Origin: ZC4RG30 sp039932715
GTDB lineage: Bacteria; Pseudomonadota; Gammaproteobacteria; Steroidobacterales; Steroidobacteraceae
Direction: 5' to 3'
DNA length: 44,237 bases
Assembly (NCBI GenBank): GCA_039932715.1
Contig: JBDTPN010000028.1
Coordinates: 1-44,237 of the forward strand
In this document: piece by piece, positions 17,501 through 24,754 of the stretch
Numbering within the stretch: position 1 is the first letter of the stretch
How the letters are laid out: the number at the start of each line of letters is the position of its first letter
Translations under genes and position numbers: made by a program
Notes under the pieces: generated by a model
The model's database searches: none
Seen by the model: only the letters and a program-made list of their open reading frames with translations
What the model was told of the DNA's origin: nothing

Positions 17501-17667
17501 TCCGCGGCAGCACCCGGATAGGAAGCACGGATATTGATCGACGGCGGCGCGATATCCGGATATTGCTCCACCGGCAGCAGTGCGATGCCACCCAGGCCAC
17601 CCAGCATGATCATTATGGAGATCACCCAGGCCAGCACCGGGCGATCGATGAATATCCGCGAGATCAT
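14515..17667 (-). CDS. RND multidrug efflux permease (AcrB/MexB, HAE1 family)
   Basis: A 1050-residue inner-membrane transporter with the full HAE1 architecture: N-terminal MISRIFIDRPVLAWVISIMI, two periplasmic porter halves and 12 TM helices. Proton-relay residues are intact: Asp408-Asp409 in 'GLLVDDAIVVVENVERVM' and Lys947 in 'GLAAKNAILIVEFAEQA'. It pumps hydrophobic or amphiphilic compounds out through a tripartite complex driven by proton influx. ATG at 17667 overlaps the adaptor stop (ATGA). No TolC-like outer-membrane factor is encoded here, so the pump must borrow one. Its 3' end overlaps the kinase gene on the other strand. Confidence 0.96.
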   Translation of the reverse strand: MISRIFIDRPVLAWVISIMIMLGGLGGIALLPVEQYPDIAPPSINIRASYPGAAAETLESSVTQIIEQQLTGIDGLIYFSSTSDGAGSSQISVTFERGTNADIAQVQVQNKVQQALPRLPQAVQQQGLVVTKSNPDFLMVLAVYDETDKATSGDVSDYVVSNLQDTIGRLSGVGDLQVFGSQYAMRIWLDPSRLASFQLIPRDIVAAIQAQNTQVAAGQLGGLPSAESQMLNATVTARSRLTSVAQFRQIIVKTQGDGSVVRLSDVARVELGSESYGSQGRLNGHPATGMAVRLAPGADALRTAELVRTEVERQAKNFPAGYRYTFPQDSTDFVRLSIEEVVKTLIEAIILVVIVMFVFLQSWRATLIPAIAVPVVLLGTFGVLAAFGFTINTLTLFGMVLAIGLLVDDAIVVVENVERVMREQPGISARDATIHSMAEIQTALIAIALVLSAVFLPMAFFGGSVGEIYRQFSITMVAAMILSVVVALVLTPALTAVLLQPHSAQFEARRSKVTQALHHLGQRFFAGFELLADRYRNFVGLVLDHSLPALLVYGILVGLLVVIFLRLPTSFLPAEDQGRAQLQYTLPSGATFPRTMQALREVEHYFMTEEAKDVPIVFAIAGQSGQGSGQNAGRGFIALAPWDQRKGKAHSAAAITQRATAKIGARLRDVEFFALNPPPVRGLGQSSGFTLELLNTGGLSREQFKAARDRLLAAARADPVLTSVRANSLDDAATLHVNVDQEKIGALGLAQSDVDSTLSAAWGGNYVNDFIDNGRVKRVYVQGDAQFRSRPEDLGDWYVRTASGAMAPFSAFATVAWNSAPVSLSRYDGWNSYEIQGAAAPGRSTGEAMDAIQALATKTAGISIDWSGLSYQERKSSGQAPLLYAISLLVVFLCLAGLYESWSIPASVLMIVPLGLLGAALAVWMRGLTNDVYFQVGLLTTMGLAAKNAILIVEFAEQAEKRGASARDAALQAARLRLRPIIMTSLAFVCGVLPLAVSTGAGAQSRIAIGTAVTGGMITGTVLAVLFIPLFFVLVRRFRQGGKASRTQVP

Positions 17668-18833
17668 CCGGCAGGCGATGCAGCCGCGGCCGGCAGAGTT
17701 ATCGCGATGGGCTTGACGGTTTGTCCCGGCTGGATATGACCCAGACCCTCGATGATTAGGCGATCACCCGCAGCAAGGCCTTTTAAAACCAGCCACCGGT
17801 CGCCCACGGTGCGGTCCGTCACCACCTCGCGCAGCTCAGCCTTTGAATCTGCGCCGATGACCATTGCGGTCGCACTTCCCTTGGCATCCCGCGTGATGCC
17901 CTGCTGCGGTGCGAGGATGGCCTGCTGTGTCTGCACGGGCGAAAACTCCGCCCGCACATACATGCCTGGCAACAGCCAGCCCTCGGGATTGGGAAAGCGC
18001 GCGCGCACAGTAACGGTGCCGGTGCTCATGTCCACCACGGACTCGGCGAATTGCAGCACGCCGGTGTGCGCGTAACGGCTGCCGTCCTCGAGCTTTAATG
18101 AAACCTCCAGCGATGCTCGTGCCAGATCGCCGCTGGCCACCTGCCTGCGAAATGCCAGCAAGCCGCCACTGGACTGTTGGATGTCGACGAAAATGGGATC
18201 CAGCCGCTGGATGGTGGTCAGGGGCGCGGCCTGCCCGGCCGACACCAGCGCGCCTGTGGTGACCACCGAGCGTCCGATGCGTCCGGAAATGGGCGCACTG
18301 ACATTAGTGAACTGCAGATTGATTTCGGCGGTCGACACCGCCGCGCGCGCGCGATCGGTGGCCGCGGCCGCTGCGCCCGCGGTGGCCTGGGCATCAAGCA
18401 AGTCCTGTTTGCTGATCACCTGCGTATCGGCCAGTTCGGCATAGCGCGCCGCGCGCGTGCTGGCTGCCTTGCTGGTGGCTATGGCACTGGCCAAGTCGGC
18501 CCGCGCCTGCGTCAATGCGGCCTGGTACAGGCGCGGATCGATTTTATAAAGCAGTTCGCCTGCCTTGACCAGCGCACCTTCGGTGAAGTGGCGCGACTGG
18601 ATAATGCCCGACACCTGAGGCCGCACCTCGGAGGATTCGAAGGCCGTGGTGCGGCCGGGCAACTCCAGGCGCAGTGGCACTGCCTCGCTGCGCAACTCGA
18701 TGAAACCGGCTTCGGCGATTGCAGGGGCCTTGTTCTTCGATGCAGGGTTATTGGCGTCTGCCGAACAGGCGCACAGCAGCACCGCACTGGCCAGTGCGGT
18801 GACCCATATCGATACAGGCAGGGATTTCACCAT
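17664..18833 (-). CDS. RND efflux periplasmic adaptor lipoprotein (AcrA/MexA family)
   Basis: A 389-residue membrane-fusion protein with a signal peptide and lipobox (VLLCAC, lipidated Cys near residue 23). The lipoyl/barrel-sandwich segment 'VRPQVSGIIQSRHFTEGALV' (about 70-90) and the alpha-hairpin 'LTQARADLASAIATSKAAST' are characteristic, with the second lipoyl half at 'NVSAPISGRIGRSVVTTGAL'. It bridges the RND permease and an outer-membrane channel. ATG at 18833. A gene for an unknown secreted protein lies 57 nt upstream on the same strand. Confidence 0.94.
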   Translation of the reverse strand: MVKSLPVSIWVTALASAVLLCACSADANNPASKNKAPAIAEAGFIELRSEAVPLRLELPGRTTAFESSEVRPQVSGIIQSRHFTEGALVKAGELLYKIDPRLYQAALTQARADLASAIATSKAASTRAARYAELADTQVISKQDLLDAQATAGAAAAATDRARAAVSTAEINLQFTNVSAPISGRIGRSVVTTGALVSAGQAAPLTTIQRLDPIFVDIQQSSGGLLAFRRQVASGDLARASLEVSLKLEDGSRYAHTGVLQFAESVVDMSTGTVTVRARFPNPEGWLLPGMYVRAEFSPVQTQQAILAPQQGITRDAKGSATAMVIGADSKAELREVVTDRTVGDRWLVLKGLAAGDRLIIEGLGHIQPGQTVKPIAITLPAAAASPAG

Positions 18834-18890
18834 TCAAATATGACCCACACGGAGAGCGGCGGTTCCGTGATCACTCCTGCGACAATGGTC

Positions 18891-20237
18891 CTACTTTTGA
18901 GGGGCGGCAGGGAAGGAAAACAGGTCCGCTTCCTGCGGTCGCTGCATGCCCTGCTCGTGGTAACGCTCCCAGATCTGCGCCCAGGGACGCCCATATGTGT
19001 CCGGGAGCGTGTATTCGAACGTGTCCCCCGGCGATTTAGGCGAGGCATTGCCCTGGACCGGGAAAATGTGGGGCACGCACTCCATCATTACAAGCGGTTC
19101 ATTTTCATTGAGCCTGCCCAGCCGCTCCCATGTCTGCACGATGCGTACCGGGTCCACGTAGGCGTCCTCGTCATAGAGCACTGCCTCGTGCCTGATGCCG
19201 ACTAGCTTGCCGGCAGCGTCCTTGCGCGGCGTATAGATCTCGATGGACTGCAGCTTGTTGCTGAACTCGCTGCCGCCGTGCGAGATCCAGCCCTGGATGT
19301 TCGAAGTCCAGGTGATCAGCGCTTCACCATCCCAGAAACCGATGGATTCACCGAACCACTGCGGAACATCCGAACCCAGTCGCGGCACCGAACCGGTTTC
19401 GTTGAACTGGCTACCCATATGGATCTGCGACACCAGAGTCTTGGCGGAATTGCGCATATCAAGGATCAGGTCGCGCGTGATCACCAGGTTGATGCGATTG
19501 CCGCCGTATTGCGCAAAGCGGCGCATGAACCCTTCGGGCCAGCAGTACGAACCGGGCCACTGCGGCGAGTTATCGCCGGAATAGTGGTACATCTGTTGCA
19601 CGAAACGCTTCTGGTATTCGGGCGTCAGCAGCGAAAGATAAGTGGGGATCTGCAGCACTGCGCCGTAATACCAGGTGGCGGTCTTGGTCTTGTCACGCAT
19701 GTACTGGCCGTTCCAGTCCGGCAGCGAAGCCTGCGTGTATCTGGTCGGACCACCACGTCGTCGCGAATCGGCCAGCAACGCAGCGTAGTGTGCTTTGGCA
19801 GTCCTGAACGTATACGGACTCACAATCTGTGCGCGCGGATAATCGCGATTGCAAAAGCCCCAGGCGGCAGTGCGCGGCGGGTCACTGCCCATGAGCGGAA
19901 CTTCATACGCACCCCAGATCTGCTCCAGCCCCACTGGCGAATTGCAGCGGTAGTAGCGCGGATCGGGCCAGAGTGCCTTGTCCTTGTAGAAGTCTTTCGT
20001 ATTGAAGATATCGACTGGCAACGGCGTGACGCCGGACGGGACCGCGCCATCACGCGCTGCGAAGATGGGGGTATTGCCCGCTGGAATGCCGCCACCGGCA
20101 TACATTCCCTTGCCTTCCGAACCAACGATGGCGGCTGCCTGTAGGGGGTCGGGAGCTATTTGCGCGCCGCTTTTCTGGGCCCACGCTGGCGATAGGGCAA
20201 ACAAGCCCGCTACGAGAAACGCGATCGGCTGTGACAT
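18891..20237 (-). CDS. Secreted protein of unknown function ('PDLSGxW / SIGxWxGD' type)
   Basis: A 448-residue exported protein. The ATG at 20237 has a strong GGGGAGG Shine-Dalgarno about nine bases upstream; the ATG at 20255 lies before it. MSQPIAFLVAGLFALSPAWA is a clear signal peptide. The interior resembles a large unnamed family common in acidobacteria and gammaproteobacteria: 'PDWNGQYMR', 'LLTPEYQKRF', a Cys-Trp-Pro segment (YCWPEGFMRRF), and 'WFGESIGFWDGEALITWTSN' in place of the usual SIGRWEGDTLVVDT. I know no assigned activity. It sits upstream of and on the same strand as the RND pump genes, and is divergent from a SnoaL-like gene. Confidence 0.65.
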   Translation of the reverse strand: MSQPIAFLVAGLFALSPAWAQKSGAQIAPDPLQAAAIVGSEGKGMYAGGGIPAGNTPIFAARDGAVPSGVTPLPVDIFNTKDFYKDKALWPDPRYYRCNSPVGLEQIWGAYEVPLMGSDPPRTAAWGFCNRDYPRAQIVSPYTFRTAKAHYAALLADSRRRGGPTRYTQASLPDWNGQYMRDKTKTATWYYGAVLQIPTYLSLLTPEYQKRFVQQMYHYSGDNSPQWPGSYCWPEGFMRRFAQYGGNRINLVITRDLILDMRNSAKTLVSQIHMGSQFNETGSVPRLGSDVPQWFGESIGFWDGEALITWTSNIQGWISHGGSEFSNKLQSIEIYTPRKDAAGKLVGIRHEAVLYDEDAYVDPVRIVQTWERLGRLNENEPLVMMECVPHIFPVQGNASPKSPGDTFEYTLPDTYGRPWAQIWERYHEQGMQRPQEADLFSFPAAPQK

Positions 20238-20275
20238 CTTCGTGCCCCTCCCCATGCGGCCACTATACTGTGTGT
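20238..20275. promoter_or_regulatory. 38-bp divergent gap with TATACT -10 element
   Basis: Only 38 bp separate two divergent starts. TATACT (20264-20269) is a near-consensus -10 for the rightward gene, whose ATG is at 20276; transcription would begin at or just before the start codon, implying a leaderless or nearly leaderless mRNA. No matching -35 is obvious. The leftward gene uses the GGGGAGG Shine-Dalgarno in the same strip. Confidence 0.4.
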
Positions 20276-20815
20276 ATGAGCTCCAAAATACACCGGGTGA
20301 TCACGACGATCACATTCATGCTCTTGCTACCGATGCACCAGGTGGCCCTGGCAAAGCCCCCCCCCAGGTTGGGCGCCATGGACTACATCGAGATCCAGCA
20401 ACTGGTCAACCGCTTGAGTTTCGCGCTCGACTACTGCACCAATGGCGGCCAGGACTTTGCTGACCTGTTCGCCAAGGGTGGACAGTTCATCATTGACGAA
20501 GGCGACGGCAAACCGCGGGTGTTCAGCGGCCGCGAGCAGTTGCTGGGCGTTGCGGGCGGACCGGACTGCAAGGCCAACCAGGTGCCGCCGCGTTCATACG
20601 TTCTTCACCTTTCCGAAGCTCTGGTGATTGAAGCGTCAGCCGATGGTGCGCATGGCAAGTCCTACGCCATCTACCCTGCCAACAAAGGCAAGTACCTCAA
20701 GGAAGACGTTGCCGGCCAGATGGGTATTTACCACGATGAATACGTCAGGACCGCCGATGGCTGGCGCTTCAAGTTGCGCCGCCATGAAACCAACCCGGCA
20801 GTGGGTGGGAAATAG
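20276..20815 (+). CDS. SnoaL-like (NTF2-fold) exported protein
   Basis: A 179-residue protein beginning MSSKIHRVITTITFMLLLPM with a signal peptide ending near VALAK. The body has the NTF2/SnoaL pattern: a long first helix 'DYIEIQQLVNRLSFALDYCT', 'FADLFAKGGQFIIDEG', 'FSGREQLLGV', and terminal strands 'YHDEYVRTADGWRFKLRRHE'. The frame is open to 20231, which would overlap the divergent gene; ATG 20276 gives the correct signal peptide. SnoaL-fold proteins are cyclases, isomerases or ligand binders; no catalytic residue can be assigned. A second SnoaL-like lipoprotein is at 43202. Confidence 0.78.
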   Translation: MSSKIHRVITTITFMLLLPMHQVALAKPPPRLGAMDYIEIQQLVNRLSFALDYCTNGGQDFADLFAKGGQFIIDEGDGKPRVFSGREQLLGVAGGPDCKANQVPPRSYVLHLSEALVIEASADGAHGKSYAIYPANKGKYLKEDVAGQMGIYHDEYVRTADGWRFKLRRHETNPAVGGK

Positions 20816-20862
20816 CTCACGCAGTTTTGCGCGGCGTCGGCATGAGTTGGACAATCAGCCCG

Positions 20863-21522
20863 TCAGACAAGACCTGTCAGTTGATAACCGACCAGCACGA
20901 ACCCGGCGCACATGATGATTACATTGGCGACATACGCGCCGCGCACGAACGAACCACTGCGACGCCATAGCTGGAATGCCAGAAGAATGAAAGTCAGCGC
21001 TACGATCTGACCCAGCTCCACGCCCACATTGAAAGCCACGATGTTGCCAACCAGTCCCTGCCTGGAGAGCGTCAGGGCCTGCAGCTTGGTAGCCAGTCCA
21101 AAGCCATGAGCCAGACCGAACGCCAGTACGGCGGCGCGTGGATTGATGTGGATGCCCATCCTGGCGAATCCACCGATGTTTTCCAGCGCCTTGTACACCA
21201 CCGACAGCCCAATGATGGCATCGACCACGTACGCATTGGCATGTATGCCACCCAGCACTCCCAGCAGCAGCGTGCAACTGTGCCCGACGGCGAACAAAGT
21301 CGCGTACAAGGCCACATCCTTGAGTCGATAAAGAAAGAATATGACTCCGGCAAGGAACAGCAGGTGGTCGTAGCCGGTCACCATGTGCTTGGCACCCAGG
21401 TACATCAGCGGCAGGAAATGCGCGCCTGACACGGACTGCAGATACAGCGCATCACCGCCGGTCACGCCATGTCCCCAGGCTAACACAGCCACGCAGCACA
21501 GCAGCGCGCACAGTGCGCGCAT
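20863..21522 (-). CDS. HupE/UreJ family permease (likely Ni/Co transporter)
   Basis: A 219-residue membrane protein with a signal-like N-terminus (MRALCALLCCVAVLAWGHG) and about six to seven TM helices. Family signatures are 'GYDHLLFLAGVIFF' and 'FAVGHSCTLLLG' with conserved His residues for metal passage, and 'IGLSVVYKALENIGG'. The ATG at 21522 has AAGGAG nine bases upstream; the longer TTG start at 21546 is rejected. HupE/UreJ proteins import nickel or cobalt. It ends an operon with an Nramp-type transporter and an anchor protein, which supports metal handling. Confidence 0.85.
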   Translation of the reverse strand: MRALCALLCCVAVLAWGHGVTGGDALYLQSVSGAHFLPLMYLGAKHMVTGYDHLLFLAGVIFFLYRLKDVALYATLFAVGHSCTLLLGVLGGIHANAYVVDAIIGLSVVYKALENIGGFARMGIHINPRAAVLAFGLAHGFGLATKLQALTLSRQGLVGNIVAFNVGVELGQIVALTFILLAFQLWRRSGSFVRGAYVANVIIMCAGFVLVGYQLTGLV

Positions 21523-21535
21523 GCGTGCACGCTCC

Positions 21536-22174
21536 TTAACGGACAACGCCGTAGTCCTTGATGTCGCGGAAATAGCCGGTGATCTTGAGGGTGATGGTGA
21601 TGGGCTTGTCCGAAAGGCTCAGCCAATACCAGCCATGCTCACCACTGAACGGTGCCACCAGCGAACCGTGCCCTTCGTGCCCGGACTGCTGCTCCTCATA
21701 GCGGACGAAGCCCTCGCCCGCGCTGGGGTCATGGCCGTGGAAATCGGTGTAGACCTCGCCGTCCGACTTCCACGAGTAGAGGATGACCTGCGCGGGGTCC
21801 ATGATGGCCTTGATCTCGGTTTCGCCATCGGGCTTGAGGTGCACCGTTATGGTCCGGGTCTGTGCTTCCACGTTCTTGAGCTGCGCGACCGCGGGATTAG
21901 GCAACGGCGTGGGCTTGCCGGGATCAGGAACCGCGATCTCGCGGATCTTCTCATTGCCGCCGATGACATCCTTGATCTGCAGGATGCGACCGGGCTTGCT
22001 GATTTCGGTCAGGCCCATCCTGCGGCCTAAACCAGTAGGATCGACGCTGTACTCGGCGGGCAGCACGAAGAGGACAAGAATGATCAGCGCAGCCAGCAGT
22101 GCCGCGGCCACGCTTGCGACCAGGCGGCGGGTGCTGGGCGGAGTAACTTCGAAGGGCGAAAGGGGTTGGGTCAA
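21536..22174 (-). CDS. Single-pass membrane-anchored protein, HupE-associated
   Basis: A 212-residue protein with a cytoplasmic N-tail, one TM helix near residues 18-40 (SVAAALLAALIILVLFVLPA) and a periplasmic beta-rich domain. The C-terminal half is histidine-rich (DFHGHDPSAGEGF, QSGHEGHG, SGEHGWYWLSL), suiting metal capture. Such 'transmembrane anchor' proteins commonly sit next to HupE/UreJ permeases. The start appears to be TTG at 22174, overlapping the acetate kinase stop as TTGA; no ATG or GTG gives the N-terminal charged tail. Function inferred only from context. Confidence 0.7.
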   Translation of the reverse strand: MTQPLSPFEVTPPSTRRLVASVAAALLAALIILVLFVLPAEYSVDPTGLGRRMGLTEISKPGRILQIKDVIGGNEKIREIAVPDPGKPTPLPNPAVAQLKNVEAQTRTITVHLKPDGETEIKAIMDPAQVILYSWKSDGEVYTDFHGHDPSAGEGFVRYEEQQSGHEGHGSLVAPFSGEHGWYWLSLSDKPITITLKITGYFRDIKDYGVVR

Positions 22175-23367
22175 CTCGACACTCCATTTAGTCCAAGCAG
22201 CTTGCCAGTATGCCGGGCGATCATCAATTCCTCATTGGTCGGGATCACCAGGGCAGCGACGTGACTGGCCTTGCTCGAGATGCAGGTCTCGCCGCGCTGA
22301 TTGGCCGCGCCATCGAGCTGCAAGCCCAGCCAGGCAGATGCCTCACAGATGCGTTGACGGATTGCCGAGGAGTTCTCACCGATTCCAGCCGTAAACACCA
22401 ACGCATCGATTCCGCCCAACACGGCGGCCATTGCGCCGATCTGCCTGACTGCCTGGTATACGAAGTAGTCTACAGCCAGGCGAGCATCGGCTTCACTGCT
22501 CTCGAGCAGGACACGCATATCATTGCTGATGCCGGAAATGCCCAGCAGGCCTGACTTTGTGTAAAGCATGGTCTCGACCTGCGACGCGGACAGCCCCAGC
22601 GCCTGGAACAGGTAGAGGACTACGCCCGGATCAATAGTGCCTGCGCGTGTGCCCATGCACAGGCCGTCCAGGGCAGTAAAGCCCAGCGTGTGGTCGATAC
22701 TGCGTCCCGCCTGCAACGCGCAGAGGCTGGCGCCATTGCCCAGATGCGCAACGATCACACGCCCCGCAGCAATTGTCGGTGCCACCTGGGGCAACACGCC
22801 TGCGATGTATTCATACGACAATCCATGGAAGCCGTAACGCTGCACTTCTGCCCCGCGAATCTCGCGCGGCAACGGTACCAGCTGGGCCACAGCCGACTGG
22901 CCGCGATGAAAACTCGTATCGAAACAGGCCACCTGCGGCACGTCGGGCAGAGTGTGGTGAACGGCGTCGATGGCGGCGAGATTGTAGGGCTGGTGCAGCG
23001 GCGCCAGTGGCTCCAGCTTGCGCAGTTGCGCCAGCATTTGCGGTTCGACCAGAGTGGGGCCGGCAAACTGCGACCCGCCGTGTACCACACGATGTCCCAC
23101 GCCCAGCAACCGAGTGCCACCAAGGAATTCGCGCAGCCAAGCCGACAGGTGGTGCAGTGCCGCGGCCGCATTGCAAACATCCGATCCCAGCGAACGATCA
23201 ATCAGCGTTACCCCGGCGCCATCGTGCGCCCACATGTTTGCAGTGCTGCCTATGCCCTGGATCTGCCCGCGACAGGACAGTTGCCAGCGCCCGGCTCGCG
23301 GCAGGCCATACGTCGCAAACTTGAGGCTCGAAGACCCGGCATTCAGAACCAGTACGCATTCATCCAC
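22171..23367 (-). CDS. ackA: Acetate kinase
   Basis: A 398-residue enzyme converting acetyl phosphate and ADP to acetate and ATP, reversibly. Signature motifs are all present: 'VLVLNAGSSSLKF' (phosphate-binding loop, residues 5-17), 'GVGHRVVHGG', 'ACFDTSFH', 'RYGFHGLSYEY', 'VAHLGNGASLCA' and 'FTAGIGENS'. GTG start at 23367 with GGGGAG nine bases upstream. No phosphotransacetylase or phosphoketolase is adjacent; instead it sits between metal-transporter genes in one leftward operon, 18 nt after Nramp and overlapping the anchor gene by four nt. Confidence 0.96.
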   Translation of the reverse strand: MDECVLVLNAGSSSLKFATYGLPRAGRWQLSCRGQIQGIGSTANMWAHDGAGVTLIDRSLGSDVCNAAAALHHLSAWLREFLGGTRLLGVGHRVVHGGSQFAGPTLVEPQMLAQLRKLEPLAPLHQPYNLAAIDAVHHTLPDVPQVACFDTSFHRGQSAVAQLVPLPREIRGAEVQRYGFHGLSYEYIAGVLPQVAPTIAAGRVIVAHLGNGASLCALQAGRSIDHTLGFTALDGLCMGTRAGTIDPGVVLYLFQALGLSASQVETMLYTKSGLLGISGISNDMRVLLESSEADARLAVDYFVYQAVRQIGAMAAVLGGIDALVFTAGIGENSSAIRQRICEASAWLGLQLDGAANQRGETCISSKASHVAALVIPTNEELMIARHTGKLLGLNGVSS

Positions 23368-23385
23368 AAAACTGAACTCCCCACG

Positions 23386-24690
23386 CTAGCCTAAAATCAT
23401 TCCGATCACGGCGACCGCCATGGCAGCGGTGCTTATCCAGCCCAGCAGTCGCAGCTTGCCGTTCACGATGTGTGCGCCCATGACATCGCGTCGACCGGCG
23501 AGCAGCATCATCACCACCATGATGGGCACGGCGATGACTCCGTTGAGCACTGCGGCCCAGTACAGTTCCTGCACCGCTCCGCTGGGAGTGAATGACAAAG
23601 CCACGCCGCCCAAAGTCGACAAGGCGATGATGGCGTAGAATCCCTTGCCTTCGCCCTGGTCCAGTCTGGAACTGAGGCTGCCTTCAAGTCCCATCGCCTC
23701 CGCCGCCGCATATGCGGCCGAACCGGCCAGCACCGGCACTGCAAGCAGCCCCGTACCGATGATGCCCATGCTGAAGATGATAAAGGTGAAATCGCCGGCC
23801 AGCGGGCGCAGCGCTTCGGCGGCCTGTGCAGCTGTTTCGATGGATCGCGGCCCATTGGCGTGCAAGGTGATGGCGGCGCAGAGGATGATGCAGAACGCGA
23901 CGATGTTGGATACGGCCATGCCGATCATGGTGTCCCACTTGATGCGCCGCAGGTGACCGCGCACCTGCGCAGTGCTGCGGGGTGATTTATCTGCGGTGCG
24001 GGCATTTTCCATTTCCTGGGCAGCCTGCCAGAAAAACAGATAGGGACTGATCGTCGTCCCGAACAAAGCAACGATCATCAGCAGCGACTGCCGTGAAAGC
24101 ACCAGCGGCGGCATCACGATGCTCAACACAACCTTGCCCCAATCGATATGCAGGGTAAACGCCACCGCAACATAGGACAACAACGCGAGCGTCAGCCACT
24201 TGAGCCAGCGAACGTAACTCTGGTACGGCAGAAACACCTGCAGCACCAGGCACAGCAGCCCGAAGGTGATGGAGTAGATCGCCGCGGAACCTCCCACGAG
24301 CAGCCGCAATGCGTCGGCCATCGCGGCGATATCGGCAGAAATGTTGAGCGTGTTGGCACACACCAGCAGCAGCACAATGCCGATGGTTACCCAACCGGGA
24401 AAGGCAAGCTTGATATTGGCAGTCAGACCATGGCCGGTGACATGCCCGATGCGGGCACTGACCATCTGGATGGCGGTCATCAGCGGAAACGTGAACACCA
24501 CAGTCCACAGCATCCCGAAACCAAACTGGGCGCCGGCTTGTGAGTAGGTGGCAATGCCGCTTGGATCATCATCAGCCGCGCCTGTAATCAGGCCCGGGCC
24601 CAATCGGTCGGCGCGCGTGCTGCTCAGCAGTTTGCTGAAACGATTCTTCCGCGTAATGTTCGTCGCCTTGCGTGTAGTCGACCAGGCCAC
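23386..24690 (-). CDS. Nramp-family metal transporter, atypical ion site
   Basis: A 434-residue membrane protein with 11 or so TM helices. It aligns with Nramp from 'GPGLITGAADDDPSGIATYS' (TM1) onward. Canonical Nramps have DPGN in TM1 and MPH in TM6 at the metal site. Here TM1 reads Asp42-Pro43-Ser44-Gly45, and TM6 reads 'FGTTISPYLFFWQAAQE' with Ser-Pro-Tyr in place of Met-Pro-His, so the soft methionine ligand and the Asn are absent. It may carry a harder ion than Mn or Fe, for example Mg; that is inference. GTG start at 24690. First gene of a four-gene leftward operon. Confidence 0.85.
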   Translation of the reverse strand: MAWSTTRKATNITRKNRFSKLLSSTRADRLGPGLITGAADDDPSGIATYSQAGAQFGFGMLWTVVFTFPLMTAIQMVSARIGHVTGHGLTANIKLAFPGWVTIGIVLLLVCANTLNISADIAAMADALRLLVGGSAAIYSITFGLLCLVLQVFLPYQSYVRWLKWLTLALLSYVAVAFTLHIDWGKVVLSIVMPPLVLSRQSLLMIVALFGTTISPYLFFWQAAQEMENARTADKSPRSTAQVRGHLRRIKWDTMIGMAVSNIVAFCIILCAAITLHANGPRSIETAAQAAEALRPLAGDFTFIIFSMGIIGTGLLAVPVLAGSAAYAAAEAMGLEGSLSSRLDQGEGKGFYAIIALSTLGGVALSFTPSGAVQELYWAAVLNGVIAVPIMVVMMLLAGRRDVMGAHIVNGKLRLLGWISTAAMAVAVIGMILG

Positions 24691-24754
24691 CCTGGCGCTG
24701 CCGCAGGGATAAACCTAAACTACCAGTTAAAGTTTTAATCAAGCAAGCACACTC
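24691..24754. promoter_or_regulatory. Divergent promoter region of Nramp and pgm
   Basis: 64 bp separate the two GTG starts. The strip is locally AT-rich (24712-24740, including AAACTACCAGTTAAAGTTTT), unlike the flanking GC-rich coding DNA, as expected for back-to-back promoters. No clean hexamers could be assigned. Confidence 0.35.

Noticed and set aside
18177..19205. 342-codon rightward ORF opposite the adaptor gene
   Set aside because: Low-complexity Gly/Arg-rich translation crossing two real genes on the other strand.
19278..20144. 288-codon rightward ORF opposite the secreted protein gene
   Set aside because: No recognisable motif; the opposite frame has signal peptide, RBS and family pattern.
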